This document shows positions 11,847-23,889 of a DNA stretch of 64,000 bases, in pieces. A program made the translations under genes and the position numbers. The stretch spans positions 20,882,489 through 20,946,488 of the forward strand of contig NC_092572.1 in the NCBI RefSeq assembly GCF_037975245.1, in the 5' to 3' direction. Every line of letters begins with the position of its first letter. Position 1 is the first letter of the stretch. The stretch is from Apostichopus japonicus. Taxonomy: Eukaryota; Echinodermata; Holothuroidea; Aspidochirotida; Stichopodidae. A model generated the notes under the pieces. That model searched no databases, was not told the origin of the DNA, and saw nothing but the letters and a program-made list of their open reading frames with translations.

Positions 11847-12405
11847 GGTCCCACTGCCATTCCGCCATAGGTACATACCGCCATACCTTTCCACCATAGG
11901 TTCCGATCGTTTCCGCCATGGTGGAAAGGCTCTAAACCTATGGCGAAAGGTACATTTTAGGAATGGATTTTACACAGGAATGTATCGGTTAAAAAAATTA
12001 TTTGCGTAGAAGGATAGGTACACCGTCTGCAAATGTGAGGGTTCGCTGGATAGACTGAATTCTAGTTAAGACAAGATCAGTTGGGGAATAGATATACAGT
12101 CTTTTATGTAAATGTTGATTGAATAGTTTTAATTGTAATTTCATAAGAGTCTATACACTGTCTTTGAACAAATATAATAGTTGGTTGAATAAATTGAATC
12201 AATTTAGGTTGATTGTTTATCAAAAGGACCGATTCTGATTGTTGATTAAAATTACCAATTTTGTGGATTTTGAGGGCCTAGAGGTAAGCAAAGCAATATA
12301 CAGGTCATATAGGCCTACAGTGCACCCACAATAATGTGCTCCTTCCGCCATACAAAAAGTTCTTTACCGCCATTGGGGTAACATGGCAGAATGGCACGTC
12401 CCCCG
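11847..12405. mobile_element. MITE-like element with CCATTCCGCCA terminal repeats
   Basis: The left end reads GGTCCCACTGCCATTCCGCC and the reverse complement of the right end reads GGGACGTGCCATTCTGCCA. Near the left end is a nested palindromic stretch with TTTCCGCCATGGTGGAAAGG. About 210 bp of it matches, in reverse orientation, 39835-40070 and 52795-53230. No protein-coding potential. Confidence 0.6.
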
Positions 12406-14221
12406 TTTCTTACAAGGAGAAGCAGACGCAACCATCATGAATGGTAAATATTGATACTTGTGTCAATGTGATGGACAAGTTCTACAAACAGCTGCAAAAT
12501 TGTGGGAGATATCACTCACTGTTTTAATATTCCCTCACAGCTCACACACAAGACTATGAGTCTTGATAAGTAATTGAGCTACATATTCTTCTGCTGTGAC
12601 AGGTTTTCATTTCTTTTCTTACAATGTTTTAAAATACCTAAAAGAGATGGGTTTTAAAAGCCGAATCTAAAAGTATGAAGTTTTCATAATGAACACTGGC
12701 GTTTGCTCAATTGTCAGTACAAAAGAAATCAGGGATATTCATAAGGTTCACCTTCTTTGGTATACTACATTGACCAAATAATAGCCTCCTTTCACTAACC
12801 TTGGGACTTGCTATTGGTGTTAACCCCACTCATAGGTTAACATCAAGGGTTATTACTGTACCTGCACAGTACATGCTGAAGTGAGCGGTGGCATTTTCAG
12901 GGTCACTCAATGTTTTCTTGGTTCTCTGTTTCAAGGATAATACTGTAGTCAAATGTCCAAGTTTAGAAAGCCTCATCCAGAATGAAGTAAATTCTCCATG
13001 ATAAATGTACCAAAAACTGTACAGTTGTAAACAATTATAGCATAGCTTGCAGAGGCCATGTGGGAGATAGAGACAGTCAAAGAAGACATGACACAACCAG
13101 AGTCAGTGCTGAACTGTATTTTCTCCAACACTGCACTGCATACAGCAGTGCAGTACACCAGCTGCAAGGCATACCATACAAACATTAACATAACAATAAA
13201 GGGTTAAGTGCACATAACAATAACACCAATAAGATGGCATGCATACTGTAGCATGCAATATTTAGTCTTACACTACATACCATTCCCTACAAGGTTCAGG
13301 CTATCTCTATGAACAGGAGACTGAACAGGTAAAATTGAATTATTCAAAGTCTTTAGACAAATTCCCGGGATATTCTCGGGACAGTACATTTAACAGCTGG
13401 GGGTTTTTGCAGGGAGGCTTATTATGGTACAGTATGTGGAATCTGGCCAGTCTTCACTTGGCACTGTCAACATTTCTTGTTACCTTGCCTATAACGGCAT
13501 TTATACCCTGATATCTTCTCAAATGAAACTAGATTCTCCTTGGATATTTCAGAATATTTCACGACAAGGAGGACCATCATATCATTTATAAGCTAATATT
13601 GCTTAGGACTCCTTGAGTGAGTCAATAGATGCTGTTGACAGATTTACTCTAATAATAGTAATTGGACATTAATTGACATTTCTCAACTTTTTTCTTGTGT
13701 CATAGTACTTGCTGAAGTGACAGAGTGGATTGTGAACCACGAGAGTCATGTATTCCCTGCGTGCCAAATTCCGTCATTTAGAAGATACTATTCAAATGGT
13801 AATTGCAGGAACTTACATGAAGGGACTCCTCCTTCTAAAACTTGTTACTTTAGAGTTCAAAAAACTGTCCGGAATAATAAGTTTATATAAGCTTAACGGA
13901 TGTACTACTTACTGAAGTGACTTTCCTGTATTAAATCAATGATGTTTGTTGTACTGGATGCATGAGGCAAGAAAGGACACTCTCAAAGCTAAATATACAG
14001 AATGCTTGCCAGACTTTGTGATTTATCAACAGACAACTTTAGCCTGAAGTTAATTAATTTTTTGATTGACATCTGAGACATATATATTCATATTAACTAA
14101 TCGATCTTTCTTTAGGAGAAGTCAGAAACAGTAACATGAATATTACGTTTTTAGCTTAAATTAACAACCTGATGCTATGAGTATAAGTGGTTTATGTCTT
14201 TATTCATCTTTTGGTGTGTAG
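12406..14221. other. Intergenic, upstream of the IFT46 paralogue
   Basis: The missing first exon(s) and promoter of the IFT46-like gene should lie here, but I could not fix them. One candidate, ATGAATG followed by GTAAAT near 12437, ends in phase 1 and would not join in frame to the exon at 14222. The phrase GCTGAAGTGA recurs near 12876 and 13712. Confidence 0.4.
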
Positions 14222-17200
14222 CTTGGTTCTAGCAAGAGCGGGAACTATCGTAAACTACAGCAACGCTCTCCGGGTCGTGGACATGAAGAAGTAGATGGAC
14301 AAGATGTGGCAGTGGAGGAGACCTCAGACTCTGGATCTGATGGAAATAATGACTCGGTAATCATGAAGAGAGAGATGGTCAACATAAAGAGGACATTGAT
14401 TGAAAAATAGTTTAATGTTCATCCCCACTTTCAGGAATATATCATTATTCACATATATACTAACAGTATTAACTCCACATAGATAATGTTTTCATGCCAG
14501 ATCCTCTAAACATCACAGTAGTATACATACTCTTGTATTGTCTTTGTTAAAGCAATTCATACTGTAATAAATTGATTCCTCTCGTTCCTGTGTCCGATTA
14601 ACATATATGTACTCCAGTGGTCCTTAACCTAATAAAATTGGCAACATCTGATCACTGCCCTCCCACTGACTCACTCCGGGTTGGTTCCTCCTTCCTGAAT
14701 CATGTGTGGTGATTGCGGGTGGGTAACTCTACGCAATTATATTCCATGTAACAAGCTTCGAAGTGGTAGTGCTTACCCTAGGTAGTCAAAAATTATGTTT
14801 CATTGGTGGGAAAGGTGTCGTATGAAATGTGTTGGGGGTGGCATCATATCTTCAAGCTGATATATATGAAGTTGTGGGTATGACACTAGCCTAACCACCT
14901 GTTAGTTACAGTAACAAACTCATCCAAAAGGCTTTAGCAATAGGTAATGGCACTATCCCAAACATACCTTAGAGAGCTGTATACTGTAGGTATCCAAACT
15001 ATTGGACAGTGTGTTATAATGGAAAATGTTTAGCATGTTCTAGAGATATGAACACCAGCAGCATTTTCACAAACCTCAAAGTTTGTATTTATTATTGTTA
15101 AGTTTAGACATCTTCATTTTTTCTAGAACTTTCATGTGTGTGTTTGAGTGTGTGCTAATATTTTGTATTGTTTTCAACACTTCATCTGTCACTACTTGTT
15201 TCTATTAAAACCAACTTTGTGTCTTAATCATAACTGACACTGTGTGGTGTGTTATTATTTTGTTATTGTTTTCAACCCATCATCTGTCACTACTTGTTTT
15301 CTATAAAAAACAACTTCTGTCTTAATGATAACTGATCCTTTTATCTTTTCTTAACTTTCTTTTTGATAGGAAAACTTTCCTTTGCACTTTTTCTTTCCAT
15401 ATTTGGTAACAAACACATCTGTGAGATGAACCATTACTACATGGGTCGTCATATTGAGCTCTGTAAGTAAGTATTCTCACTTGACTTGCCATCACCTAAC
15501 TATCTGTGGCTCATATTTCTTCAAAGTGGTTATTCAATGGTGTGCAATGTGACCCATACATATGGTATAAGACCAGTGAGTTGAAAACGTCTTATCTTAA
15601 TACTTAAAACATCCTTTCTACAGTGTTTCTACCTCAACCCCCCCCCCCCTCCACCCACCCACCCCCGATAATACTTGAACAGGAAAATGCAAACAAAATG
15701 ACTGGACTTTGATTTCATCATGGCAAATATTCTTCAATGTCAGTTTTTTGGTTGGTGAAATATTTGTATCGAACTATCAGAGTTTGTTGCCAGGTGCATA
15801 GATATTGTCCAAACCTGCAAACATTACTGAAAGTCGCTGTACAGTAAAATTAGTTAAAGTCGACTGGTTCTCAGGTCTAGGGATCTAGATCAAAGAAATA
15901 AACAAAATGATGCCTAACTGCCTTGAAGCAGTTTGGGATTTCAAATACTTTACCAAACCATACTGAGCTTATTTGGCAAGTTTTACTTCACCACAACAAA
16001 CTAATTTTATTTAACATGCTCCATTGTTGACCACACCATGTTGATCTTATCTAACAAATTAAATACTCGATTGTGCCATTTTGACTTTATTTCAACAAAC
16101 TGTAAATTCGCTCACTTGTACTTGACCGCACTGTATTTGTCTATTTAACCCAAGAGTAATCAATGTTTAGTAAAGAATAGTTTTAACTTCCCCAATATCG
16201 AATTAGTACCAACACATAACGGTTGATAACATTCAATCAGGGTAGGATTGGGGGTGGCTGAAGGGGGGTGAGGGGGGGCAGTGGTAAGTGGAACATTATT
16301 GGATGACATAGGCTTCATTGATATGTCCTAGAAAGACTGAGAATATATTGGTTATGTTTCTAAAGATGTTGTGGTTTTCACACTGTTCATCTTTCAAAAT
16401 GTACAGATGAACACCTAGTTGGGCCATTGTTTGGTATACTGTAATTTTATGTCCTGCTTCAGAGCATGAATATCATGTTTCCATCAGATCAAGGTTAGGA
16501 ACTGTTTGTACTGTCAATACCAGTGCTTTGAGAGCATGATATTGTCTTACAGTTTAGAGAGGTATTAGCATCAGGAAATTGCCCCAACTGGCTGAGATGA
16601 ACTGTTTATATTTGAATATTCATATATCAAAAAGAGATGCATCCAAAGGAAAAAAAAACTGGACAGACAATAGTGCTTTTATAATTGTCTTATAATACAT
16701 TGTCTTATATATGAAAAGTTTGCGCTAAAGTACAGCAGCCTGGGCTGCTTTGAATCAATGTTGGGTCCAAGATAACTGAATTTCTTGTCGAACCACCTAT
16801 TCCATCCTTGAGTGATGTCCAAATGATAACTAGTTTATGCAAAGTAAAAGCACTCAGCTTGTTATACAGTATCATGTATACATTAATCATGTTGTACAGC
16901 CTTCTTTGCTATTCAGACAGATTATAAAGAGAATCGCAGTTTTATTTTGTTTTCCAGCTTGAAGATAAATTAAAATTCAACAATCTTCTTTTTTTATTTT
17001 TTTTGTTCCACAGTTCAGTGATGACTCTCAACTGGGTCCAGTAAAATACCAAAGACATGATGAGGAAGATAGGATGCCAGGTGAGCTTGCTGTGACAGGA
17101 CAGACCAAGGAAGATGAAATTAATGATATGATTAATGTGAGTAAAAGTCTCAATCTACCTTCATTGTCCAACTTACTCATGATTTAACATTTATGCAAGC

Positions 17201-20162
17201 TTTCAGCACACTTCTTAGGTAGTTTGTAATAATCTGTTAATACACCAATGTTTTACAATGTCTAATGATATAATAATAATAATAATAATAATAAATAAGT
17301 TCTTAATATAGCGCCAAATACCAAAAGGCCTCTTGGCGCTTTTCAAAACCTAAAACAAATGAAAAATAAAAAGACAGAGAAATCAAAGGAATAAAAAGTC
17401 TAGAAAACACAAAAACGAAACTTAAACAATATGTAAATTACGAACACAAAAATCTAAAAACACAAGAAGACTATAAAACAGACCAAAACCTATATCCTTT
17501 GAAACCAGAGGAATAATATTTCAAGGTGTTTTTGTTTATGTCTTGCCAGTCATACTTCCCCTCTCAATCTGACACAGTGTCTAGTCAACTTGTTACATTG
17601 TGCTCTGTATATTCTTGTAGCTCAAATATTGTCTGTAAGTGCTATTTATCCAACTTGTTATATGGTTGTCTAAAAACTTAAAAGCTGAATACATCCAACA
17701 TATTTCGGCAGGATGCAGGTTAGTCGTATGGCCTTTTTGAACGTTAAGCATCCTGTATCATGACAATTTGCAGTGGAAAAGTGTCGTTGCCACTTGATTT
17801 ACAGAGTTGAGGTTAGATTGTCAATGTACACAGTGGTTACAACTTAAAGATTACTCAATATAAAAGTTGACTTCTGAATGACAAGGTTAATTAATTATTA
17901 AATATTTATTCATAATATTCATATTCATAATATTCGATATTCATAATATCATGAATAATCATGAATTTTAGCCTGACACTGTGTAAGTTAGTCTTATTAA
18001 CCTTCTCTACATAAATGTACTTATAAGAATGCTCAGCTCTCCTGTTACTTTGTTCTCATTATACTGCTCCACTTTCCTTCTGTTGTGATTATCCCTTTAT
18101 TGAGTTTAGTTACATACATGTATTCTGTTGGAACTCTTACAGGCTTTCAAAGACATACCTCCAATCACCATGGCAAGAAGGCAAAGTTCTGCCACAGACA
18201 ATCACCATAGCGATCACCATAGCGATGTCACCAATGAAGGGAGCTTTAACCATCCTGGGTATGACTCATCAAATGAAAACGAAGGAGCTGAGGAAGATCC
18301 ATCAATGTATGATATTTCTTCTTTTGTTGTAATATATTAAGAATTTAAGATCCTTCAAAAATATTGTTTTCAACTAATTAGTAGTTTTTGGTTCTACTTT
18401 GCTGTATTTTTGTACCCGTGTTGCATGAGATATCTCTGTATCAGATATCTCTGCATGAGATATCTCTGCATGAGATATCTCTGCATCAGTTCAATGATGG
18501 ATACTTCAAGGATAAGTTTTGTATCTGGTCTGGAACTGGATTGTCAGCTTTCATTCCAAAGCACATCTCTATCTGGGTCAATGTAAAATAGAGATATGAG
18601 ATGCCATTGTCTATTAGTTGTAAAACCTTTGATGGTTACAGTGCTATAACCACTAGGGTCATGTAACTCCTCCCCCTGATTAGGGGATAACTGAATTACT
18701 AGCTTATCTTTTTTTTCAATTTTTCTTTTTCTTTTCTTTAACATTTTTCCCCCTTTTCTTTATTTGGAGGGACTAGGGGTGGGTAGACAGAGCGATAAAA
18801 GAGAGAAATGCGGGTTATGCGGCCACCAATGGTCACACAAATGTCTGAAATACTCGGTCAAAATATAGTAGTCACAGAACCATAAGCAAAGTCTGCAAAC
18901 AAAAATCAACATGTGTTCTTATTGAAATGCAGCTTAAGCATACAACACCTATACAGCAGGTGTGCTTAAGCCTTTACTTAATTGATGTTGTCATTGTCTG
19001 AATATTACCAGCACATTGCACCCTACTAGTTTACTAGATATTACTTTTAATATGCTGTTAATTTAAATTATGAAGTTTACGTTTATTATCTATCCACAGA
19101 ACGTATGATCTGGTTGAATGTGACAGCCACCCAGAGATCAAGGAGTTGTTACAGCATGTATCACACCATACACAAGAGAACATTGAATTGCAGTGTGTAA
19201 CGAATCCTTTAACAGAATTCAGTGCAGCGGTTAGAGATGTTGATCAAGTCAAAAAGGTACACACAAAGTTTTTGTGTTCTATACATTATTGATCAGCCAG
19301 CCAAAACTGGTGATGTGAGCTGATCCGATGCTTTTCCTAAAAAAGACAAAGTTCCAGCAGTTAAGGATGATGATACATTTCAGTGATAATTTATGTTATT
19401 GTGCATCAAAATCTACACACAATGGTCGGATTATTATACCAATGTAAAGAATATCTTTCTTCACAGAACCTTAGTGTTTCCAAAAGTTTATTACAAATCC
19501 CAGATAATTTTATTGGGGGAGGGAGGTGGGGGAAATATACATACATGCATATTTTCAACAAAACAATTTCATTCCCAGAGGTGCAGTACAGATTTAGAGA
19601 ATAGGGAAGTGCTCATGAATCAATCAGTCATGAAAAAGAATGCAAATTGGATTGCATATTATAGAGCCAAAAAAAATAGAAATGGACAGAATGCTCTGTA
19701 GATGCTGACTTATGAATGTTGGATACTCTTAAAGGAGAGAGTGGGTCGGATAAAGGAAGCGGTGGAGGGATTAAAGCCTTTTTCATAAATTACAAAGATA
19801 AATTGATTGCTTTACAATCCATAGCTTTAATGTATTTTTCTGTCCTTTTATAAGTTATATGGTATATACCTTTAAGGCAATATTTTTGTACTATTGCTTT
19901 TGATTGTTTCCTGTATTTTAAATGTTTCCTGTATATTTATTGTTTCATTTCCTGTAAAGCGCTTCGAGCAGCGTTGCTGATGAATGCGCTATTTAAGTAC
20001 TATTTTATTATTTTATTTTTATTTTTACAGATTGAAAAGCAAGATGAGAAGAACAGCACTTTGGGATTAATAGTCCTGGATGAACCATCTGCTGTCCAGT
20101 CAAGTTCGACAGCCATTAGCTCTGAACTAAATGCCTTTCCCGCAGCCTTGATAACCTGGTAG
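14222..20162 (+). CDS. IFT46-like paralogue, C-terminally truncated (5' end not found)
   Basis: Five exons are readable: 14222-14356, 17014-17136, 18143-18306, 19100-19256 and 20031-20162 (TAG), with intron phases 0, 0, 2, 0. They join into one frame of about 239 codons. Exon 4 (TYDLVE...HPEIKELLQHVSHHTQENIEL) aligns with the IFT46 exon at 62420-62588, and exon 5 (NSTLGLIVLDEPS) with the one at 63953. The phase-2 junction before the YD motif is identical in both genes. Upstream exons are acidic, Ser/Asp/His-rich and poorly conserved. IFT46 is an IFT-B subunit; its C-terminal half binds IFT52 and its N-terminal part carries outer-arm dynein via ODA16. Here the frame stops about 25 residues after LDEPS, so the IFT52-binding region is gone. 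FIPDYIPAVGD is replaced by LTEFSAAVRD, with a net 4-codon loss. It may be a diverged functional protein or a decaying one; a clean frame through five exons argues against an old pseudogene. Confidence 0.72.
15125..15345 (+). repeat. ~110-bp direct duplication in an intron
   Basis: Two adjacent copies share TTTTCAACACTTCATCTGTC-like sequence, then CACTACTTGTTTCTAT and TCTTAATSATAACTGA. Confidence 0.75.
17270..17480 (-). mobile_element. LINE/SINE 3' tail, L2/CR1-like, reversed
   Basis: Read on the minus strand, AAGCGCCAAGAGGCC...TTTGGCGCTATATTAAGAAC is followed by (ATT)n. This is the same tail architecture as at 4890-4962. It lies in the intron after exon 2 of the IFT46-like gene. Confidence 0.6.
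18427..18490. repeat. 15-bp palindromic minisatellite
   Basis: About four copies of GAGATATCTCTGCAT; each unit contains the palindrome AGATATCT. Confidence 0.85.
19905..20030 (+). mobile_element. L2/CR1-like 3' tail abutting a splice acceptor
   Basis: CTGTAAAGCGCTTCGAGCAGC...GAATGCGCTATTTAAGTA is followed by (TTTTA)n, then TTTTTACAG, the acceptor of the last exon of the IFT46-like gene at 20031. The T-rich tail appears to serve as the polypyrimidine tract. Confidence 0.65.
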
Positions 20163-22839
20163 AAAGTTTCTGACCAGAGCGAATACGATTCCAGGTCCAG
20201 TGAAAATGTGAATGTTCGACAAGAACTTCGTTTCGATGGTGAAGGGAGCCTTCTAAATGTTAGATTCAGAGGTTTTGGTCAAGTACTGGTATTGTGTGTG
20301 AACCTTCTTCTTTCAGTGGTCATGTAAGCAGTATTATACTCTAAGAATAACCAAAGTTGTAATCATTGAAATGTTATACAAAAATTGACAAAATAATTAA
20401 CTTTGTAACTAATTTCTGCACTGTGAGCTTCCTGCTACTGTCTTGTGTAAGATGTCAAAGTGGTATGTTGTTAACTTCCTGTGTTTTTCCCACAATTTTA
20501 GTGAGGGACAAGGAATGCTTATCTGCTCATGTGTGATATATTTGTTGTTAAGGAGTAGTTTTAAGCAAGATGTTATTTAATAATTTTACAGTTTTATATC
20601 ATGGAAAAATTGTTGCCATTAAAAGTAATTTTGTTTCACTGCTAAGACCTCTAAAGCCCGCTGCTCACTGTTTCACTCAAGTTGTCTCAACTTGACCATG
20701 GTTCCATGAAAAATTTCTGTTGGTCGAGCAGTGTGCTTGCGAGTTGAGACTATCATTGATCAAGATTTTTGGAAGTCATGTCTCCTTCAGTCGGGAAAAG
20801 TGAACATTTAGACTTTTCATGAGTCTTCACAATAATGAAAAACTAGTACGGTAGAGTTGAGAGTCTGTTCGGGAACAGTGTGCGGCAGGTTAACAATGCG
20901 TACACTTCCTACACATTGCCATGCATCATCTGACAAGACGCTGTTTATCCTGAATTGATTTCAACTGACATCAACGAAATTAAATTATATTGAAGTTTCT
21001 AAAATATTGCATTGAAGTGACATGCCTGTAGTCTTTTAGAAGTTGAGTTAGCCTAAATTTGATTTAATTGTGTGTGCGGTTGTTTATTATGTTTTTTGTA
21101 AGATATACCTGTTAACTGATTTCTCTTGCCAGCTATGGATCCAAAATACAATCATTATGAAAATGGAAACGGATCCAACTAAAGTTTCTGATTACAAATT
21201 ATTAGCGGTCCCTTTATATTATCATTGATATGCATATAAATTTCATAATGAAAGCATTTTTGTACATCTAACACATATGCTTTTCTGATTGCCCAATCAA
21301 ACTACTGAATCCATCAAAAGTACATAATTTAACTGGCCTAGAATATCACAAGTTAGACAATATTCTAAAAATAGCTAGTCTTTTAAAAGACAAATTTGCT
21401 TGCTAACATCAAGTTCCCATTTCCACACATGAGTTAATCTGTTGATTCAGATGATAATGTTCTTAAAATGGACTGCCAGAAAAACTTGTACGTGCCTTTC
21501 CGTTTTCTAATGGCCTGTTTAAAAACACTTCTCAATGTTTTCTTTGTATTCATCTTGTTGTTGTTGGCAGTAGGGTAGTGTCTACCCTAGCTGTTCCACG
21601 AGTTCTGTATTTACAATGATCATCTGGATTGGTCCCAAAGTTTATCATGTAAACATTCTTAACATGAGTTATTCGCGGACATTAAAGAACGTTCACTTTA
21701 TACGGCGAATATCTCAACGAGTAAGACTTGGAGAGCATTTGTAAAATGAGACTTGAAGTCAGGTAAACTAAATGATGCAGTTACTTTGAAGGTCCTTTTT
21801 GTCCATATTTTTATTCTTAATGTCCCTTTTTATTTTTTGCAACAATATCTTGTCTGTTACTAATTTCAAAATGTTTTTATCTTATTTTTAATATGCACAC
21901 TCACCCAAAGTTTAATAATGTTTAATTATACCTTGTTTAAATAATGTTTAAATAATGTTTTAATATACCAGTTAGTCTTTTTTTCATTTTTTTAGTTGTT
22001 TTGTTTACCCTTTCAATATTCTCTGAAACAAGTGTATGTATTTCACTTACAACTGTGGCCCTTCGCCAAAATCTCTTTAATCTGTGCAAGGTATAAAGTA
22101 CATTTAAAGATAAGATAGTACAGCTCTGTATGAGTATTCAAGTATGTGCAATCAAAGCATCTCTCATCCCATATACCCAGTAGGTTCTTCAATTAGGGGG
22201 TTTAACGCACCAACTTTCAAACAGTAACACAAAGTATCATATAAAATGGCTACACAGAAGAACCTGTAAAATAGTTATACTGAAGAACATGTGTTAACCA
22301 GAGTGAAACCCTCCCAGTGGTTACTTGCCTTGACAGTATATGCAGAAGCTTCCAAATAGGTCACTTATTCTAGTATATTCTGTATATGAAAAATAGACTG
22401 GTCAGAAGTTGAAACTAGCCATGTCATCAAACAGTACAGTAAAAGAACCAACCTGAATAGAATAACCAGAGCTTCATCCCTCAAGAGACTTGTTATAGGT
22501 CCAAACTATCTGCAACTACACACACACAAAAACTGACCTACCTGTTGCAGGACGTTTACACAAGTACAACCCTTCCCTGTAAGTGCTAGGTAATTTATAC
22601 TTCCCAGGGGAGTGGGGTTATCCACCTGTTTGGACATTTTGCTTGTAAAGGATGCATGACTGTTCAAGAGTGGCTAAGAAATATGACCTTTTAATAGGTC
22701 AGTGCAAAACTCTAACAAGCAATAGCTACAGTAAAGATAGGGCATTTTAAACATGATATCACATAACATTGCATAGCTCATTGGAGAAGTGATGGCATTA
22801 TCTGGGCTGTTACTGTTAATATCATAACATAGTTTAACA
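20163..22839. other. Gene-free interval downstream of the IFT46 paralogue
   Basis: 3' UTR of the IFT46-like gene at its start; I saw no certain poly(A) signal. A short TTTAAATAATG triplication sits near 21935-21963. No other gene recognised. Confidence 0.45.
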
Positions 22840-23160
22840 CTAGTACCATCATGTTTACAAGGTTTTCAAGATTTGACCTCTGCTGACCAAAAATGACCTC
22901 CAGAATAGTTTTAAAATTGTACACAGTATTACACAAAACTACCATGCAAATATGAGCTTCCTTGATGTTTGGGATCTGGGGATAAAGGACTTCAGATTTC
23001 CATGTTTTGACCTCTGCTTACCCCATGACCTGATATGAGAGCTGCTGTGCATACCTATCTCAAGATATCGTGCTTACAAGCAAGGGCGTCACATTGAACA
23101 CATACGAACTTGACTGCACAGCTTTTATTTGCCTGCCTTCGGCAAGTAACCAATAAAAAG
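22840..23160 (+). repeat. Dispersed repeat ending in GGGCGTCACAT and a GCCTTCGGC hairpin
   Basis: Contains TTTGACCTCTGCTGACC, then AAGGGCGTCACATTGAACA, then TTGCCTGCCTTCGGCAAG. Related copies occur near 32990-34260, 38490-38710, 41290-41693 and 44816-44955. Confidence 0.6.
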
Positions 23161-23419
23161 TTGGGGGGGGGGGAGGGGTTATCTGATTTCTATAATCTAC
23201 ACAACCATAATGGATCCAACTTTGGACATCCTTGGCAGCTGACTTGTTTGAAGACAAAAGGAATCTGTGCAATTGTGATCAATTGCTCTTCAGGTCACAT
23301 ACTTTATGTATTTAATAATCAAAACTACAGCCATATAGCACTGCCAACAACAGATCCCCACAGCATCAGCACACACTCCAGTTTTGTTTCAAAATTTGTG
23401 GGGGACATTTGCTTGAGTG

Positions 23420-23889
23420 CAGGCGCGTAGCAACTTTCATCTCTGTTCGCCCGCTTTGTGATATTTTACTGGTTGCTACAGCCCTATTTTCCTTTTTTTT
23501 ATTGGCAAACCAAATTGTATTACGGATGCGGTCGGTCTAAGCTAATTTATTTCGAAAAGAGTAAAAAATACTTCGGTGAAAGTCTGTGAAGTTTTTTGGT
23601 GATATTTAGTAACAAATTGTGACACAGTTAGACAGGCGGGAGGGGCGAAGCTTGTATGCAAACTCTCTAAGCGTAGCACCATCATGAGTTGGCCCGAAGC
23701 GTAAAAGAAAATTCTGCAGAAAATGCCTCCCAGTTCGCTGGAAATGGCACTTCCCAGGCCTTGTAAGTTGCATCTAACCATTTTCTATTTTGAAATTACT
23801 AGCGATATCATAGAAAAATACAAAAAAATATGCTTAAGGGAGAGGGGGCAGTCGCCCCCTTCACCCCCCCCCCCTTGGCTACGCGCCTG
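23420..23889. mobile_element. TIR element, CAGGCGCGTAG ends
   Basis: The left end reads CAGGCGCGTAGCAAC and the reverse complement of the right end reads CAGGCGCGTAGCCAA. The subterminal region is G/C-homopolymeric (CCCCCCCCCC just inside the right end). No clear target duplication (flanks CTTGAGTG and TATTTATT). Non-autonomous; no transposase. Confidence 0.65.

Noticed and set aside
12410-12445. ATGAATG followed by GTAAAT as first exon of the IFT46 paralogue
   Set aside because: It ends in phase 1 and would put the 14222 exon out of frame; no other support.
13131-13153. CTGCACTGC/GCAGTGCAG hairpin as a third bare terminal-repeat element
   Set aside because: The stem is only 9 bp with a 5-nt loop and there are no matching direct repeats on its sides.
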